Counted from the stretch's first letter, positions 34,208-48,600 are shown. The stretch is DNA of 64,000 nucleotides from Dromaius novaehollandiae (GCF_036370855.1 NC_088108.1:14159448-14223447); one strand, 5' to 3'. The notes: generated from the letters alone by a model not told the origin. Program-made: numbers and translations.

Positions 34208-37200
34208 TGTTCATGTCTCGGTGGCCTGAAGGCGGTCTTGTTAGTCTGAGCGCTTGCAGCTCTGGGTTGGAGGTGGTGTCTTGTGAAGACCTGGGCAGTA
34301 GTTGGTTTGCTGCTTGTGGAGTTGCTGCTGGCTGGAGGTGAGCTGCTTGAGGGAAGAGAGATGTTCTTGCAGCCTGTGAGTGCCGCGCTCGGGCTTTTCA
34401 GCTGGTTTGTGTCATAAGCAGCTACCCTGAGCCCCTCAGTCGCACTGGGGCTGCGATGCAGGCTGAGTAGCTGTGTTGTTTGTGGAGCAGCTTGTGTGAG
34501 GCCTGGTTGCCGCAAGGAAGAGGGTGCGGAGCTGCTGGAGCAGAAGTGCCCATGAAGGTTGTGCTGGAAGACCTCAAACCCAGGAGCAGTTGAGGTTGGA
34601 AGGGCTGCCTGGAGGCCCCTGAATGCGCTGGCATGCCCAAAGCGGGTCTAATTCACCCGGGCAGCTCGGGGCCTCGTGCAGTCGTGTCTCCAACTGCCCA
34701 GGTCTGGGAAAAGCTGGCATTTCCTCTTTGTGGCCTTGCGGTCACTGGACTGTGTGGAGACCGTGTGGGCTGTGGTGTGCGGTTTGGCCTCTTTGCTGGT
34801 GTGATGCGCGAGCTGGCACAGGGAGCAGCGAAGCCGCGAGCTCCTGGTGGAGAAGCCCCGGAGGCGCTGACGAGCCGTGCGGCTTTGCCCCGCTCGTCTC
34901 GAAGGGGCCCGGCTCCCGAAGCGCCTGCGAGAGTCACGTGAGAACGGCGGCGGTTCTCCGCAGGAGATGCAGGGGCCCTGTGCGCGTGCAGCAGCTCTTT
35001 TTGAAGCACTCTGCAGCGGTCTGTGGTTATTCTGCCATCGTGTGGCTGTGAAGAGCTGGCGGGCCGAGGTTTCTGCAGGAGGTGATGAGACCGCGCTTCT
35101 CAGAGCAGGAGCAGCCCAGCGCGTCGCGGGGGGTGTCGCCAGGGCTGTCGGCGCGGTTTGCGCCTTGCCGCAGGCTGCTGTGCGGGAAAGGGGCTTTGGA
35201 GCAGTTGCCCCACGGGCATGGCGGAGGAGCGCTGGGAAGGGGTCGTGGGCGTGGGGTGGTGGAGCTGGGGCGCCTGTGGGAGCTGCGTGCGCGTGTCAGG
35301 GCGCGCGGAGCGGCAGAGGAGGGCAGCAGGCTGCCCGAGCGCCGGGCGCCGCTAGGGCGCAGGTGGTGGCTGTGGCGGGGAGGGGGCTTTGCTGCACGGG
35401 GCAGTGGGACAGAGCGCCCGCCGCCTCCAGCCCCGGCGCCGCGGCCGGGCTCCGGCTGTGCCCGCACGGCTGCTGCCGAGGCCCCGAGGCCTGGCCACCG
35501 GGACGCTCTGCAGCCCCGCGTTGGAAAGCCCCATTACTTGGATTTAGAAATCCTAGTTAGCTGGATTTAGAAATCCTAGTTAGTTGGATTTAACCCATTC
35601 AAGAGTGCCGCCGGCGCAGCCGCGGGCAGTGCGGAGCACAGACAGGCCATGAGCCGCCAGCAGGGTTGTGGCGCTTCCCGGCCCTGCTGGGTGGGCACGA
35701 GTGAGTTGTGGCCGGGAGCCGGCGCGAAAGCGCGGGGAGCGAACGCGGGGCTGCGGGCCCACGGCCCTGTGTCTGGCTCTTGTAGCTGGCGTCCCCCACG
35801 CTCCCTCTCGCACGGGAGCGCTCCTGGCCAAAGCCCTCAGGCCCAGCCGTGTTGGTGCTGGAGCGCGTGCGAGTGGAGGAGCTCTGTGCCCCAAGGCCTG
35901 TGGGTGGGAGAGATCCCCCCCACCCCCGGCCCCCGCGAGCTGCTCTAAGGAAACACCACTCTGGCATTGCGTGAGCTCTGCCTCCTCTCTGTCTTTATTG
36001 CCCAGGGGCCTCCTCGTGCGGGTGGCCGTGCGCAATGATGGCGCCGGCCCGAGACGGAGGAGCACGGTGCGGGCAGGCTGGGCGGAGGGACGGTGCCGTG
36101 GCCTGGTGTCGGGGCCGGCTGTGGCTTTGCGGGCACGCTCTGGAGCAGGCGCAGGCCTGGGGCAGCGGCCGCAGACTCTCTGCGCTTTGGGCAACAGAGT
36201 TGTGGGCACGCGGGGAGGTGAGTTTGTGGGCGCACGGGCCGGTGCTTCGCCAGGGCTCTGCTGGGCTCTGGCTGACGTGTCCGAGCATCGGCGTCGCTCT
36301 CGTCGTGCCTCAGTGGCCCCGGTGCCCGTCTCCCACCGCACGGCCCCAGTCTGGCTCGGTGTCGGTGTGCCTAGCCCAGCGTGCTGCCCGCTCAGGCCTC
36401 GTCGCTGGTCAGTGCTTCGAGCCTGCCCGTGCCAGGCGCACCTGCATCTGCAGTGTTCTCCTCCTGCGTGGTGGCACTGAAATGGAAGCCGGGGTTGTGT
36501 GCAGTAACTCTCTGAAGGGCACACTGGCCAGCCCCAAGGGAAAGGGAGCAGGAGAATATGCCCTTAAGCCGCCCCAAAGCAAGCCCGCCCTTGAAAGGGG
36601 CGCAGCGTAGCCTGAGCAAGGTGTCTTCTGCTTCTGTGGTGGTGATTACCTGTCCCTGGAAGAGCTTCTGCTGAACCCTCCCAAGCCTGGTGTGGGAGGC
36701 CAGGGTGGAAGAAGGAGGCCGCCATAGAGATATTCGTCTCCGTTGCTTGTGTTGCTGCCGAACTCTAAGCTTGCAGCGCTTGGAGAAGCACACCTGGAGC
36801 AGGTACACTGCAGGCTGGCGGGATGCTGGAAATAATGCATTAGCAGATGAACTTTGTGTTGGTGCGAGTTTGAAGAGGGGAAGGTTTGAAGGGACTTGCT
36901 CGGATGGAGCTTTTTGTCCTGGAGGCAGGACAGAACTCACCTCTCCAGAGTGGCAGCGGGTCTGGCAAGCGGATGCCTCGGCATCGTCCTCTGGAGACCT
37001 AGGAATCGTACCGAGAGGTATGGTAAAGGATTTTTAGTTGTCCTTTTGAAAGGAAGCGCGCTGCCTAGTAGGGAACTTGTGCTCTGTTCCATTTGCCAGG
37101 GAAAGCCCCTCGGAGACTAGCAGGGCTCTGCGTCTTTGGTCAGGTCTGCCGCCTTTGGAAAGGGTTAAAATGCTGGCCTGGGAGCTTTCTGGGAAGCCTT

Positions 37201-39915
37201 GAGAGTACCTGTGGGCTTCAGGTAAGCACTTTGTGCAGCTGTGTAATGGCTGCCTTGCAGGTGTGCTGTTCCTTCTGCCTGGCCCTGAGAGCAGATTGGC
37301 AAGAGAGGACCCCCAAGAAGGGGGCTGGTTAGTTGGATTTAACCCATTTAGAAGTGATGCCCAGAAGTCCTTCAGCATCTGTCTTGGCAGCCTGTGGAGT
37401 GCAGCTGTAGATTTCCCTGCCCGCGCAAGTGGTGTCCGAGTCCTGGGCTCAGGTCAGCACTTGGCTGTCGCTTTCTGCCCATCTTTCTGCTGTCTGCCAG
37501 CTGTGGAGCAGGAGGGTTGGAGGGCTGTGGGTCAGGGCTAGAAGGGAGTTGCTCTGGGTGGACCCTGACTCCTCCTGCGAGAGGCTAAAGCTAGGGCCGT
37601 GCCCGCACTGGGAGCTGCTTTGCAAGGTATCGCTTTGTAAGGGATGTGAATTTTAAACGTTACCTTTCTTTCCTGGTCTTGAGTCGGTAGTAAAGCCAAA
37701 CACAAAATGCGAAGAAGATGATCAAAACGACGAGCGTTAAAGTGTTGGCAACGATGATGACGATTTTGTGTTTTGGAGGGCTGGGGTCAGCCTCTGCAGG
37801 ACCCTTGGGGGAGAGTACTGCAAAACAGTGGCCAGAGATCAGCGTTTAATAAAAACGTGCATGCTGTGGTAGGTGAAAGGTAGGAAGGGGAGGGCTGAAG
37901 CGTGAAGAGCCCAAGCGCAGCAGCACACGCGTTACGGCCGTGGGGACGTGGCGTCCCAGCACGTGCGGGATGCCATGTGGTATCCTAGTTTGGTGCCGTG
38001 CATTGAGAAAACGCCCCATTCTTCTCTTCTCCCCCCTGTTGCTTTTGGTGGTGTTGCTCCTCCTCTCACACCCCCTCCTTCCTGCGCTGGGAGAAAGGGA
38101 AGCAGGAGCCTGCTGTCACGAGCGAGACCCACTCTTGTGCTGGGCCGAGGCTCGGCAGATGCTTGTGTGTGCCCAGGGCGGGCAGCGCAGGAGGGCGGCG
38201 CAGAAGGCTGTGGAAAGCCGCGTCTCTGCAGAAGAGCTCCTCCTCAAGTGTTCTCAGCTTTGGAAGGGAGCCCCCTATTCTGCCTGTGCCCCCAGGTGCT
38301 GGTAGGGGCCCGTGGGAGCGCTGCCTTGCCCCTGGAGATTCACCCTTAGACAATGTTAGTGGGGGAGAGGAGGTCTTGCGTCGGAGTATGTACCTTCAGA
38401 CAGCACCGAAGCCTCTCTTTCCCCAGGTATGGGGACCCCGTGTACAAGGAGAGTACACAGGAGAAGGCACACCAAGGCAGAGCAGCCAGCCATGTCTGCT
38501 GGTACTCCCAAAGCTGTGTGCGCAAATGAGGCCTGCCCGGCAACGGGGCCCTGGGTTGCCCTGGCGGTGCTGTGACATCGCCGGCGGGCGTGCAGACCTT
38601 GTGAAGGTGTCAGGAGCTCCTCACAATGGGCCGCTGAGCGTGCGCGCGGCCTGCCAGCTCCTTCCCAGTCACCCTGCACAGGCGTGACCTCAGTGCCACC
38701 GGCTGTTTGTTGTAGGCCGTGCTTCTCCTGAGCGCCGTTTGGCGGGGAGGCGGTCTTTCACGGAGCCGGGCAGGCTGTGCAGACGAGCCTCTGCAGGGCC
38801 TGACGAAAGCTAGGGAGGATGCGCAGGAGCAGGCTGGGAGACTGTCTGGCTCCGTGCATTTCCCCACAGTAAAACAGTAGCCACAGTAAAACACTAGGCA
38901 CATAAGGGAGTGCTTAAATGGGTACGTCTGCTTTAGACCCCACGACAGGCAGAGGCTTTCCTTTCCCCGAAGAAAGGGAGGTGGCTGTGACCCTCCCCTT
39001 GCTTCTTGGGCTGACACGCTGCCCCGGCAAGGCAGCGGAAGCCCCGTCTCAGCCAGGCCCGGCCCCACAGAGAGGAAGCAAAGCAAGTCTGACTGGAGCT
39101 TCCTAGGTTGTGAGGGAGCTGGTAGGCTTCGAGTCTGGGTTTGGTGGGAGCTGAAGCAGCTCGCGGGTGCTGTAGGGGGGACTGTGCTTTCTGAAGGAGC
39201 TTGTCCTTAAAACGCAGCTTCCCCTGTTTGTGTCCCACATGTGGCCCAAGCGGGAAGGAGCTGCGTGTGCCCTGTAGAGTCGGCAGTGAGTGCGGTTGTG
39301 CGCTCAGAGCCGTGTCTCTGGCAGGGGTGGGCAGAGACGGGGAGCGTCTCTGGAGAGAATGGTACCCGCAGGGCTCGAGCGTGGCCCAGAATCCCTTCTG
39401 CTGGGGTCTGAAGGCCATTTTTCCATGGGGTCCGCTGCCCTGTAAGCGGGGATTGCTAACGGAGGGCGAGTGAGAGCTACGTCGGGAGGCACCTTCACTG
39501 GTAGGAAGTCTTCTGAAGTCCGGGGAGTCTGCTGGGTGCCTTTCAAGCATGGCGTCGCTGTCCTGCACCTGTGCTTGTGGTGTTGGCAGTTAGGCAGGCT
39601 TTTGAGGAAGAGCGGTGCGTGCAGGCAGTGCTTGCTGTGCCTCAAGAGAAGTGGCAGTGGCACAGCAGAAGAGAAAGGATCAGCTGCACCACGGTGCCTG
39701 GGGCCACAGGCTGATGCTGCTTGTGCCATGGTGTGTCCGGCGGGGGCTGAGGGTCGAGCCCGTTGTCTCTGGAGCAAGGTGCAACTGAACCGGGATGTGG
39801 TTAAGGCACGCTTTTGTGGATGTGGTGGCGTTTGGGGTGTAGGAAGTGGGTGTAGATGCATTTGTGTCCTCCTCCTGGGATCTGTGCTGCCTGGTGGTGG
39901 GCAGCGGTGGGTTAT
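34208..39915. repeat. Macrosatellite unit 7 (5708 bp, group B)
   Basis: First unit with the full group-B set: aataatgcatt, tgcgctggg, cccctattctg, ctggtagggg and the exon-1 donor +5 change at 38389. Insertion at 38177-38190. CpG island about 34607-36467. Confidence 0.97.
36392..38493 (-). CDS. Unit 7 copy of the 160-aa membrane-protein gene (weaker exon-1 donor)
   Basis: Join 38493-38394, 37817-37664, 36793-36650, 36476-36392. Same predicted protein, but the exon-1 donor reads gtacat: plus-strand T at 38389 removes the +5 G that pairs with U1 snRNA. Splicing may be less efficient in this copy. AATAAA at 35994-35999. Confidence 0.72.
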
Positions 39916-42900
39916 CGTTCATGTCTCGGTGGCCTGAAGGCGGTCTTGTTAGTCTGAGCGCTTGCAGCTCTGGGTTGGAGGTGGTGTCTTGTGAAGACCT
40001 GGGCAGTAGTTGGTTTGCTGCTTGTGGAGTTGCTGCTGGCTGGAGGTGAGCTGCTTGAGGGAAGAGAGATGTTCTTGCAGCCTGTGAGTGCCGCGCTCGG
40101 GCTTTTCAGCTGGTTTGTGTCATAAGCAGCTACCCTGAGCCCCTCAGTCGCACTGGGGCTGCGATGCAGGCTGAGTAGCTGTGTTGTTTGTGGAGCAGCT
40201 TGTGTGAGGCCTGGTTGCCGCAAGGAAGAGGGTGCGGAGCTGCTGGAGCAGAAGTGCCCATGAAGGTTGTGCTGGAAGACCTCAAACCCAGGAGCAGTTG
40301 AGGTTGGAAGGGCTGCCTGGAGGCCCCTGAATGCGCTGGCATGCCCAAAGCGGGTCTAATTCACCCGGGCAGCTCGGGGCCTCGTGCAGTCGTGTCTCCA
40401 ACTGCCCAGGTCTGGGAAAAGCTGGCATTTCCTCTTTGTGGCCTTGCGGTCACTGGACTGTGTGGAGACCGTGTGGGCTGTGGTGTGCGGTTTGGCCTCT
40501 TTGCTGGTGTGATGCGCGAGCTGGCACAGGGAGCAGCGAAGCCGCGAGCTCCTGGTGGAGAAGCCCCGGAGGCGCTGACGAGCCGTGCGGCTTTGTCCCG
40601 CTCGTCTCGAAGGGGCCCGGCTCCCGAAGCGCCTGCGAGAGTCACGTGAGAACGGCGGCGGTTCTCCGCAGGAGATGCAGGGGCCCTGTGCGCGTGCAGC
40701 AGCTCTTTTTGAAGCACTCTGCAGCGGTCTGTGGTTATTCTGCCATCGTGTGGCTGTGAAGAGCTGGCGGGCCGAGGTTTCTGCAGGAGGTGATGAGACC
40801 GCGCTTCTCAGAGCAGGAGCAGCCCAGCGCGTCGCGGGGGGTGTCGCCAGGGCTGTCGGCGCGGTTTGCGCCTTGCCGCAGGCTGCTGTGCGGGAAAGGG
40901 GCTTTGGAGCAGTTGCCCCACGGGCATGGCGGAGGAGCGCTGGGAAGGGGTCGTGGGCGTGGGGTGGTGGAGCTGGGGCGCCTGTGGGAGCTGCGTGCGC
41001 GTGTCAGGGCGCGCGGAGCGGCAGAGGAGGGCAGCAGGCTGCCCGAGCGCCGGGCGCCGCTAGGGCGCAGGTGGTGGCTGTGGCGGGGAGGGGGCTTTGC
41101 TGCACGGGGCAGTGGGACAGAGCGCCCGCCGCCTCCAGCCCCGGCGCCGCGGCCGGGCTCCGGCTGTGCCCGCACGGCTGCTGCCGAGGCCCCGAGGCCT
41201 GGCCACCGGGACGCTCTGCAGCCCCGCGTTGGAAAGCCCCATTACTTGGATTTAGAAATCCTAGTTAGCTGGATTTAGAAATCCTAGTTAGTTGGATTTA
41301 ACCCATTCAAGAGTGCCGCCGGCGCAGCCGCGGGCAGTGCGGAGCACAGACAGGCCATGAGCCGCCAGCAGGGTTGTGGCGCTTCCCGGCCCTGCTGGGT
41401 GGGCACGAGTGAGTTGTGGCCGGGAGCCGGCGCGAAAGCGCGGGGAGCGAACGCGGGGCTGCGGGCCCACGGCCCTGTGTCTGGCTCTTGTAGCTGGCGT
41501 CCCCCACGCTCCCTCTCGCACGGGAGCGCTCCTGGCCAAAGCCCTCAGGCCCAGCCGTGTTGGTGCTGGAGCGCGTGCGAGTGGAGGAGCTCTGTGCCCC
41601 AAGGCCTGTGGGTGGGAGAGATCCCCCCCACCCCCGGCCCCCGCGAGCTGCTCTAAGGAAACACCACTCTGGCATTGCGTGAGCTCTGCCTCCTCTCTGT
41701 CTTTATTGCCCAGGGGCCTCCTCGTGCGGGTGGCCGTGCGCAATGATGGCGCCGGCCCGAGACGGAGGAGCACGGTGCGGGCAGGCTGGGCGGAGGGACG
41801 GTGCCGTGGCCTGGTGTCGGGGCCGGCTGTGGCTTTGCGGGCACGCTCTGGAGCAGGCGCAGGCCTGGGGCAGCGGCCGCAGACTCTCTGCGCTTTGGGC
41901 AACAGAGTTGTGGGCACGCGGGGAGGTGAGTTTGTGGGCGCACGGGCCGGTGCTTCGCCAGGGCTCTGCTGGGCTCTGGCTGACGTGTCCGAGCATCGGC
42001 GTCGCTCTCGTCGTGCCTCAGTGGCCCCGGTGCCCGTCTCCCACCGCACGGCCCCAGTCTGGCTCGGTGTCGGTGTGCCTAGCCCAGCGTGCTGCCCGCT
42101 CAGGCCTCGTCGCTGGTCAGTGCTTCGAGCCTGCCCGTGCCAGGCGCACCTGCATCTGCAGTGTTCTCCTCCTGCGTGGTGGCACTGAAATGGAAGCCGG
42201 GGTTGTGTGCAGTAACTCTCTGAAGGGCACACTGGCCAGCCCCAAGGGAAAGGGAGCAGGAGAATATGCCCTTAAGCCGCCCCAAAGCAAGCCCGCCCTT
42301 GAAAGGGGCGCAGCGTAGCCTGAGCAAGGTGTCTTCTGCTTCTGTGGTGGTGATTACCTGTCCCTGGAAGAGCTTCTGCTGAACCCTCCCAAGCCTGGTG
42401 TGGGAGGCCAGGGTGGAAGAAGGAGGCCGCCATAGAGATATTCGTCTCCGTTGCTTGTGTTGCTGCCGAACTCTAAGCTTGCAGCGCTTGGAGAAGCACA
42501 CCTGGAGCAGGTACACTGCAGGCTGGCGGGATGCTGGAAATAATGCATTAGCAGATGAACTTTGTGTTGGTGCGAGTTTGAAGAGGGGAAGGTTTGAAGG
42601 GACTTGCTCGGATGGAGCTTTTTGTCCTGGAGGCAGGACAGAACTCACCTCTCCAGAGTGGCAGCGGGTCTGGCAAGCGGATGCCTCGGCATCGTCCTCT
42701 GGAGACCTAGGAATCGTACCGAGAGGTATGGTAAAGGATTTTTAGTTGTCCTTTTGAAAGGAAGCGCGCTGCCTAGTAGGGAACTTGTGCTCTGTTCCAT
42801 TTGCCAGGGAAAGCCCCTCGGAGACTAGCAGGGCTCTGCGTCTTTGGTCAGGTCTGCCGCCTTTGGAAAGGGTTAAAATGCTGGCCTGGGAGCTTTCTGG

Positions 42901-45623
42901 GAAGCCTTGAGAGTACCTGTGGGCTTCAGGTAAGCACTTTGTGCAGCTGTGTAATGGCTGCCTTGCAGGTGTGCTGTTCCTTCTGCCTGGCCCTGAGAGC
43001 AGATTGGCAAGAGAGGACCCCCAAGAAGGGGGCTGGTTAGTTGGATTTAACCCATTTAGAAGTGATGCCCAGAAGTCCTTCAGCATCTGTCTTGGCAGCC
43101 TGTGGAGTGCAGCTGTAGATTTCCCTGCCCGCGCAAGTGGTGTCCGAGTCCTGGGCTCAGGTCAGCACTTGGCTGTCGCTTTCTGCCCATCTTTCTGCTG
43201 TCTGCCAGCTGTGGAGCAGGAGGGTTGGAGGGCTGTGGGTCAGGGCTAGAAGGGAGTTGCTCTGGGTGGACCCTGACTCCTCCTGCGAGAGGCTAAAGCT
43301 AGGGCCGTGCCCGCACTGGGAGCTGCTTTGCAAGGTATCGCTTTGTAAGGGATGTGAATTTTAAACGTTACCTTTCTTTCCTGGTCTTGAGTCGGTAGTA
43401 AAGCCAAACACAAAATGCGAAGAAGATGATCAAAACGACGAGCGTTAAAGTGTTGGCAACGATGATGACGATTTTGTGTTTTGGAGGGCTGGGGTCAGCC
43501 TCTGCAGGACCCTTGGGGGAGAGTACTGCAAAACAGTGGCCAGAGATCAGCGTTTAATAAAAACGTGCATGCTGTGGTAGGTGAAAGGTAGGAAGGGGAG
43601 GGCTGAAGCGTGAAGAGCCCAAGCGCAGCAGCACACGCGTTACGGCCGTGGGGACGTGGCGTCCCAGCACGTGCGGGATGCCATGTGGTATCCTAGTTTG
43701 GTGCCGTGCATTGAGAAAACGCCCCATTCTTCTCTTCTCCCCCCTGTTGCTTTTGGTGGTGTTGCTCCTCCTCTCACACCCCCTCCTTCCTGCGCTGGGA
43801 GAAAGGGAAGCAGGAGCCTGCTGTCACGAGCGAGACCCACTCTTGTGCTGGGCCGAGGCTCGGCAGATGCTTGTGTGTGCCCAGGGCGGGCAGCGCAGGA
43901 GGGCGGCGCAGAAGGCTGTGGAAAGCCGCGTCTCTGCAGAAGAGCTCCTCCTCAAGTGTTCTCAGCTTTGGAAGGGAGCCCCCTATTCTGCCTGTGCCCC
44001 CAGGTGCTGGTAGGGGCCCGTGGGAGCGCTGCCTTGCCCCTGGAGATTCACCCTTAGACAATGTTAGTGGGGGAGAGGAGGTCTTGCGTCGGAGTATGTA
44101 CCTTCAGACAGCACCGAAGCCTCTCTTTCCCCAGGTATGGGGACCCCGTGTACAAGGAGAGTACACAGGAGAAGGCACACCAAGGCAGAGCAGCCAGCCA
44201 TGTCTGCTGGTACTCCCAAAGCTGTGTGCGCAAATGAGGCCTGCCCGGCAACGGGGCCCTGGGTTGCCCTGGCGGTGCTGTGACATCGCCGGCGGGCGTG
44301 CAGACCTTGTGAAGGTGTCAGGAGCTCCTCACAATGGGCCGCTGAGCGTGCGCGCGGCCTGCCAGCTCCTTCCCAGTCACCCTGCACAGGCGTGACCTCA
44401 GTGCCACCGGCTGTTTGTTGTAGGCCGTGCTTCTCCTGAGCGCCGTTTGGCGGGGAGGCGGTCTTTCACGGAGCCGGGCAGGCTGTGCAGACGAGCCTCT
44501 GCAGGGCCTGACGAAAGCTAGGGAGGATGCGCAGGAGCAGGCTGGGAGACTGTCTGGCTCCGTGCATTTCCCCACAGTAAAACAGTAGCCACAGTAAAAC
44601 ACTAGGCACATAAGGGAGTGCTTAAATGGGTACGTCTGCTTTAGACCCCACGACAGGCAGAGGCTTTCCTTTCCCCGAAGAAAGGGAGGTGGCTGTGACC
44701 CTCCCCTTGCTTCTTGGGCTGACACGCTGCCCCGGCAAGGCAGCGGAAGCCCCGTCTCAGCCAGGCCCGGCCCCACAGAGAGGAAGCAAAGCAAGTCTGA
44801 CTGGAGCTTCCTAGGTTGTGAGGGAGCTGGTAGGCTTCGAGTCTGGGTTTGGTGGGAGCTGAAGCAGCTCGCGGGTGCTGTAGGGGGGACTGTGCTTTCT
44901 GAAGGAGCTTGTCCTTAAAACGCAGCTTCCCCTGTTTGTGTCCCACATGTGGCCCAAGCGGGAAGGAGCTGCGTGTGCCCTGTAGAGTCGGCAGTGAGTG
45001 CGGTTGTGCGCTCAGAGCCGTGTCTCTGGCAGGGGTGGGCAGAGACGGGGAGCGTCTCTGGAGAGAATGGTACCCGCAGGGCTCGAGCGTGGCCCAGAAT
45101 CCCTTCTGCTGGGGTCTGAAGGCCATTTTTCCATGGGGTCCGCTGCCCTGTAAGCGGGGATTGCTAACGGAGGGTGAGTGAGAGCTACGTCGGGAGGCAC
45201 CTTCACTGGTAGGAAGTCTTCTGAAGTCCGGGGAGTCTGCTGGGTGCCTTTCAAGCATGGCGTCGCTGTCCTGCACCTGTGCTTGTGGTGTTGGCAGTTA
45301 GGCAGGCTTTTGAGGAAGAGCGGTGCGTGCAGGCAGTGCTTGCTGTGCCTCAAGAGAAGTGGCAGTGGCACAGCAGAAGAGAAAGGATCAGCTGCACCAC
45401 GGTGCCTGGGGCCACAGGCTGATGCTGCTTGTGCCATGGTGTGTCCGGCGGGGGCTGAGGGTCGAGCCCGTTGTCTCTGGAGCAAGGTGCAACTGAACCG
45501 GGATGTGGTTAAGGCACGCTTTTGTGGATGTGGTGGCGTTTGGGGTGTAGGAAGTGGGTGTAGATGCATTTGTGTCCTCCTCCTGGGATCTGTGCTGCCT
45601 GGTGGTGGGCAGCGGTGGGTTAT
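39916..45623. repeat. Macrosatellite unit 8 (5708 bp, group B)
   Basis: Group B, with insertion at 43885-43898 and donor +5 change at 44097. Shares gagggtgagtg (about 45174) only with unit 10. Its first base is C rather than T, as in unit 9. CpG island about 40315-42175. Confidence 0.97.
42100..44201 (-). CDS. Unit 8 copy of the 160-aa membrane-protein gene (weaker exon-1 donor)
   Basis: Join 44201-44102, 43525-43372, 42501-42358, 42184-42100. Same predicted protein; donor gtacat (change at 44097). AATAAA at 41702-41707. Confidence 0.72.
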
Positions 45624-48600
45624 CGTTCATGTCTCGGTGGCCTGAAGGCGGTCTTGTTAGTCTGAGCGCTTGCAGCTCTGGGTTGGAGGTGGTGTCTTGT
45701 GAAGACCTGGGCAGTAGTTGGTTTGCTGCTTGTGGAGTTGCTGCTGGCTGGAGGTGAGCTGCTTGAGGGAAGAGAGATGTTCTTGCAGCCTGTGAGTGCC
45801 GCGCTCGGGCTTTTCAGCTGGTTTGTGTCATAAGCAGCTACCCTGAGCCCCTCAGTCGCACTGGGGCTGCGATGCAGGCTGAGTAGCTGTGTTGTTTGTG
45901 GAGCAGCTTGTGTGAGGCCTGGTTGCCGCAAGGAAGAGGGTGCGGAGCTGCTGGAGCAGAAGTGCCCATGAAGGTTGTGCTGGAAGACCTCAAACCCAGG
46001 AGCAGTTGAGGTTGGAAGGGCTGCCTGGAGGCCCCTGAATGCGCTGGCATGCCCAAAGCGGGTCTAATTCACCCGGGCAGCTCGGGGCCTCGTGCAGTCG
46101 TGTCTCCAACTGCCCAGGTCTGGGAAAAGCTGGCATTTCCTCTTTGTGGCCTTGCGGTCACTGGACTGTGTGGAGACCGTGTGGGCTGTGGTGTGCGGTT
46201 TGGCCTCTTTGCTGGTGTGATGCGCGAGCTGGCACAGGGAGCAGCGAAGCCGCGAGCTCCTGGTGGAGAAGCCCCGGAGGCGCTGACGAGCCGTGCGGCT
46301 TTGTCCCGCTCGTCTCGAAGGGGCCCGGCTCCCGAAGCGCCTGCGAGAGTCACGTGAGAACGGCGGCGGTTCTCCGCAGGAGATGCAGGGGCCCTGTGCG
46401 CGTGCAGCAGCTCTTTTTGAAGCACTCTGCAGCGGTCTGTGGTTATTCTGCCATCGTGTGGCTGTGAAGAGCTGGCGGGCCGAGGTTTCTGCAGGAGGTG
46501 ATGAGACCGCGCTTCTCAGAGCAGGAGCAGCCCAGCGCGTCGCGGGGGGTGTCGCCAGGGCTGTCGGCGCGGTTTGCGCCTTGCCGCAGGCTGCTGTGCG
46601 GGAAAGGGGCTTTGGAGCAGTTGCCCCACGGGCATGGCGGAGGAGCGCTGGGAAGGGGTCGTGGGCGTGGGGTGGTGGAGCTGGGGCGCCTGTGGGAGCT
46701 GCGTGCGCGTGTCAGGGCGCGCGGAGCGGCAGAGGAGGGCAGCAGGCTGCCCGAGCGCCGGGCGCCGCTAGGGCGCAGGTGGTGGCTGTGGCGGGGAGGG
46801 GGCTTTGCTGCACGGGGCAGTGGGACAGAGCGCCCGCCGCCTCCAGCCCCGGCGCCGCGGCCGGGCTCCGGCTGTGCCCGCACGGCTGCTGCCGAGGCCC
46901 CGAGGCCTGGCCACCGGGACGCTCTGCAGCCCCGCGTTGGAAAGCCCCATTACTTGGATTTAGAAATCCTAGTTAGCTGGATTTAGAAATCCTAGTTAGT
47001 TGGATTTAACCCATTCAAGAGTGCCGCCGGCGCAGCCGCGGGCAGTGCGGAGCACAGACAGGCCATGAGCCGCCAGCAGGGTTGTGGCGCTTCCCGGCCC
47101 TGCTGGGTGGGCACGAGTGAGTTGTGGCCGGGAGCCGGCGCGAAAGCGCGGGGAGCGAACGCGGGGCTGCGGGCCCACGGCCCTGTGTCTGGCTCTTGTA
47201 GCTGGCGTCCCCCACGCTCCCTCTCGCACGGGAGCGCTCCTGGCCAAAGCCCTCAGGCCCAGCCGTGTTGGTGCTGGAGCGCGTGCGAGTGGAGGAGCTC
47301 TGTGCCCCAAGGCCTGTGGGTGGGAGAGATCCCCCCCCACCCCCGGCCCCCGCGAGCTGCTCTAAGGAAACACCACTCTGGCATTGCGTGAGCTCTGCCT
47401 CCTCTCTGTCTTTATTGCCCAGGGGCCTCCTCGTGCGGGTGGCCGTGCGCAATGATGGCGCCGGCCCGAGACGGAGGAGCACGGTGCGGGCAGGCTGGGC
47501 GGAGGGACGGTGCCGTGGCCTGGTGTCGGGGCCGGCTGTGGCTTTGCGGGCACGCTCTGGAGCAGGCGCAGGCCTGGGGCAGCGGCCGCAGACTCTCTGC
47601 GCTTTGGGCAACAGAGTTGTGGGCACGCGGGGAGGTGAGTTTGTGGGCGCACGGGCCGGTGCTTCGCCAGGGCTCTGCTGGGCTCTGGCTGACGTGTCCG
47701 AGCATCGGCGTCGCTCTCGTCGTGCCTCAGTGGCCCCGGTGCCCGTCTCCCACCGCACGGCCCCAGTCTGGCTCGGTGTCGGTGTGCCTAGCCCAGCGTG
47801 CTGCCCGCTCAGGCCTCGTCGCTGGTCAGTGCTTCGAGCCTGCCCGTGCCAGGCGCACCTGCATCTGCAGTGTTCTCCTCCTGCGTGGTGGCACTGAAAT
47901 GGAAGCCGGGGTTGTGTGCAGTAACTCTCTGAAGGGCACACTGGCCAGCCCCAAGGGAAAGGGAGCAGGAGAATATGCCCTTAAGCCGCCCCAAAGCAAG
48001 CCCGCCCTTGAAAGGGGCGCAGCGTAGCCTGAGCAAGGTGTCTTCTGCTTCTGTGGTGGTGATTACCTGTCCCTGGAAGAGCTTCTGCTGAACCCTCCCA
48101 AGCCTGGTGTGGGAGGCCAGGGTGGAAGAAGGAGGCCGCCATAGAGATATTCGTCTCCGTTGCTTGTGTTGCTGCCGAACTCTAAGCTTGCAGCGCTTGG
48201 AGAAGCACACCTGGAGCAGGTACACTGCAGGCTGGCGGGATGCTGGAAATAATGCATTAGCAGATGAACTTTGTGTTGGTGCGAGTTTGAAGAGGGGAAG
48301 GTTTGAAGGGACTTGCTCGGATGGAGCTTTTTGTCCTGGAGGCAGGACAGAACTCACCTCTCCAGAGTGGCAGCGGGTCTGGCAAGCGGATGCCTCGGCA
48401 TCGTCCTCTGGAGACCTAGGAATCGTACCGAGAGGTATGGTAAAGGATTTTTAGTTGTCCTTTTGAAAGGAAGCGCGCTGCCTAGTAGGGAACTTGTGCT
48501 CTGTTCCATTTGCCAGGGAAAGCCCCTCGGAGACTAGCAGGGCTCTGCGTCTTTGGTCAGGTCTGCCGCCTTTGGAAAGGGTTAAAATGCTGGCCTGGGA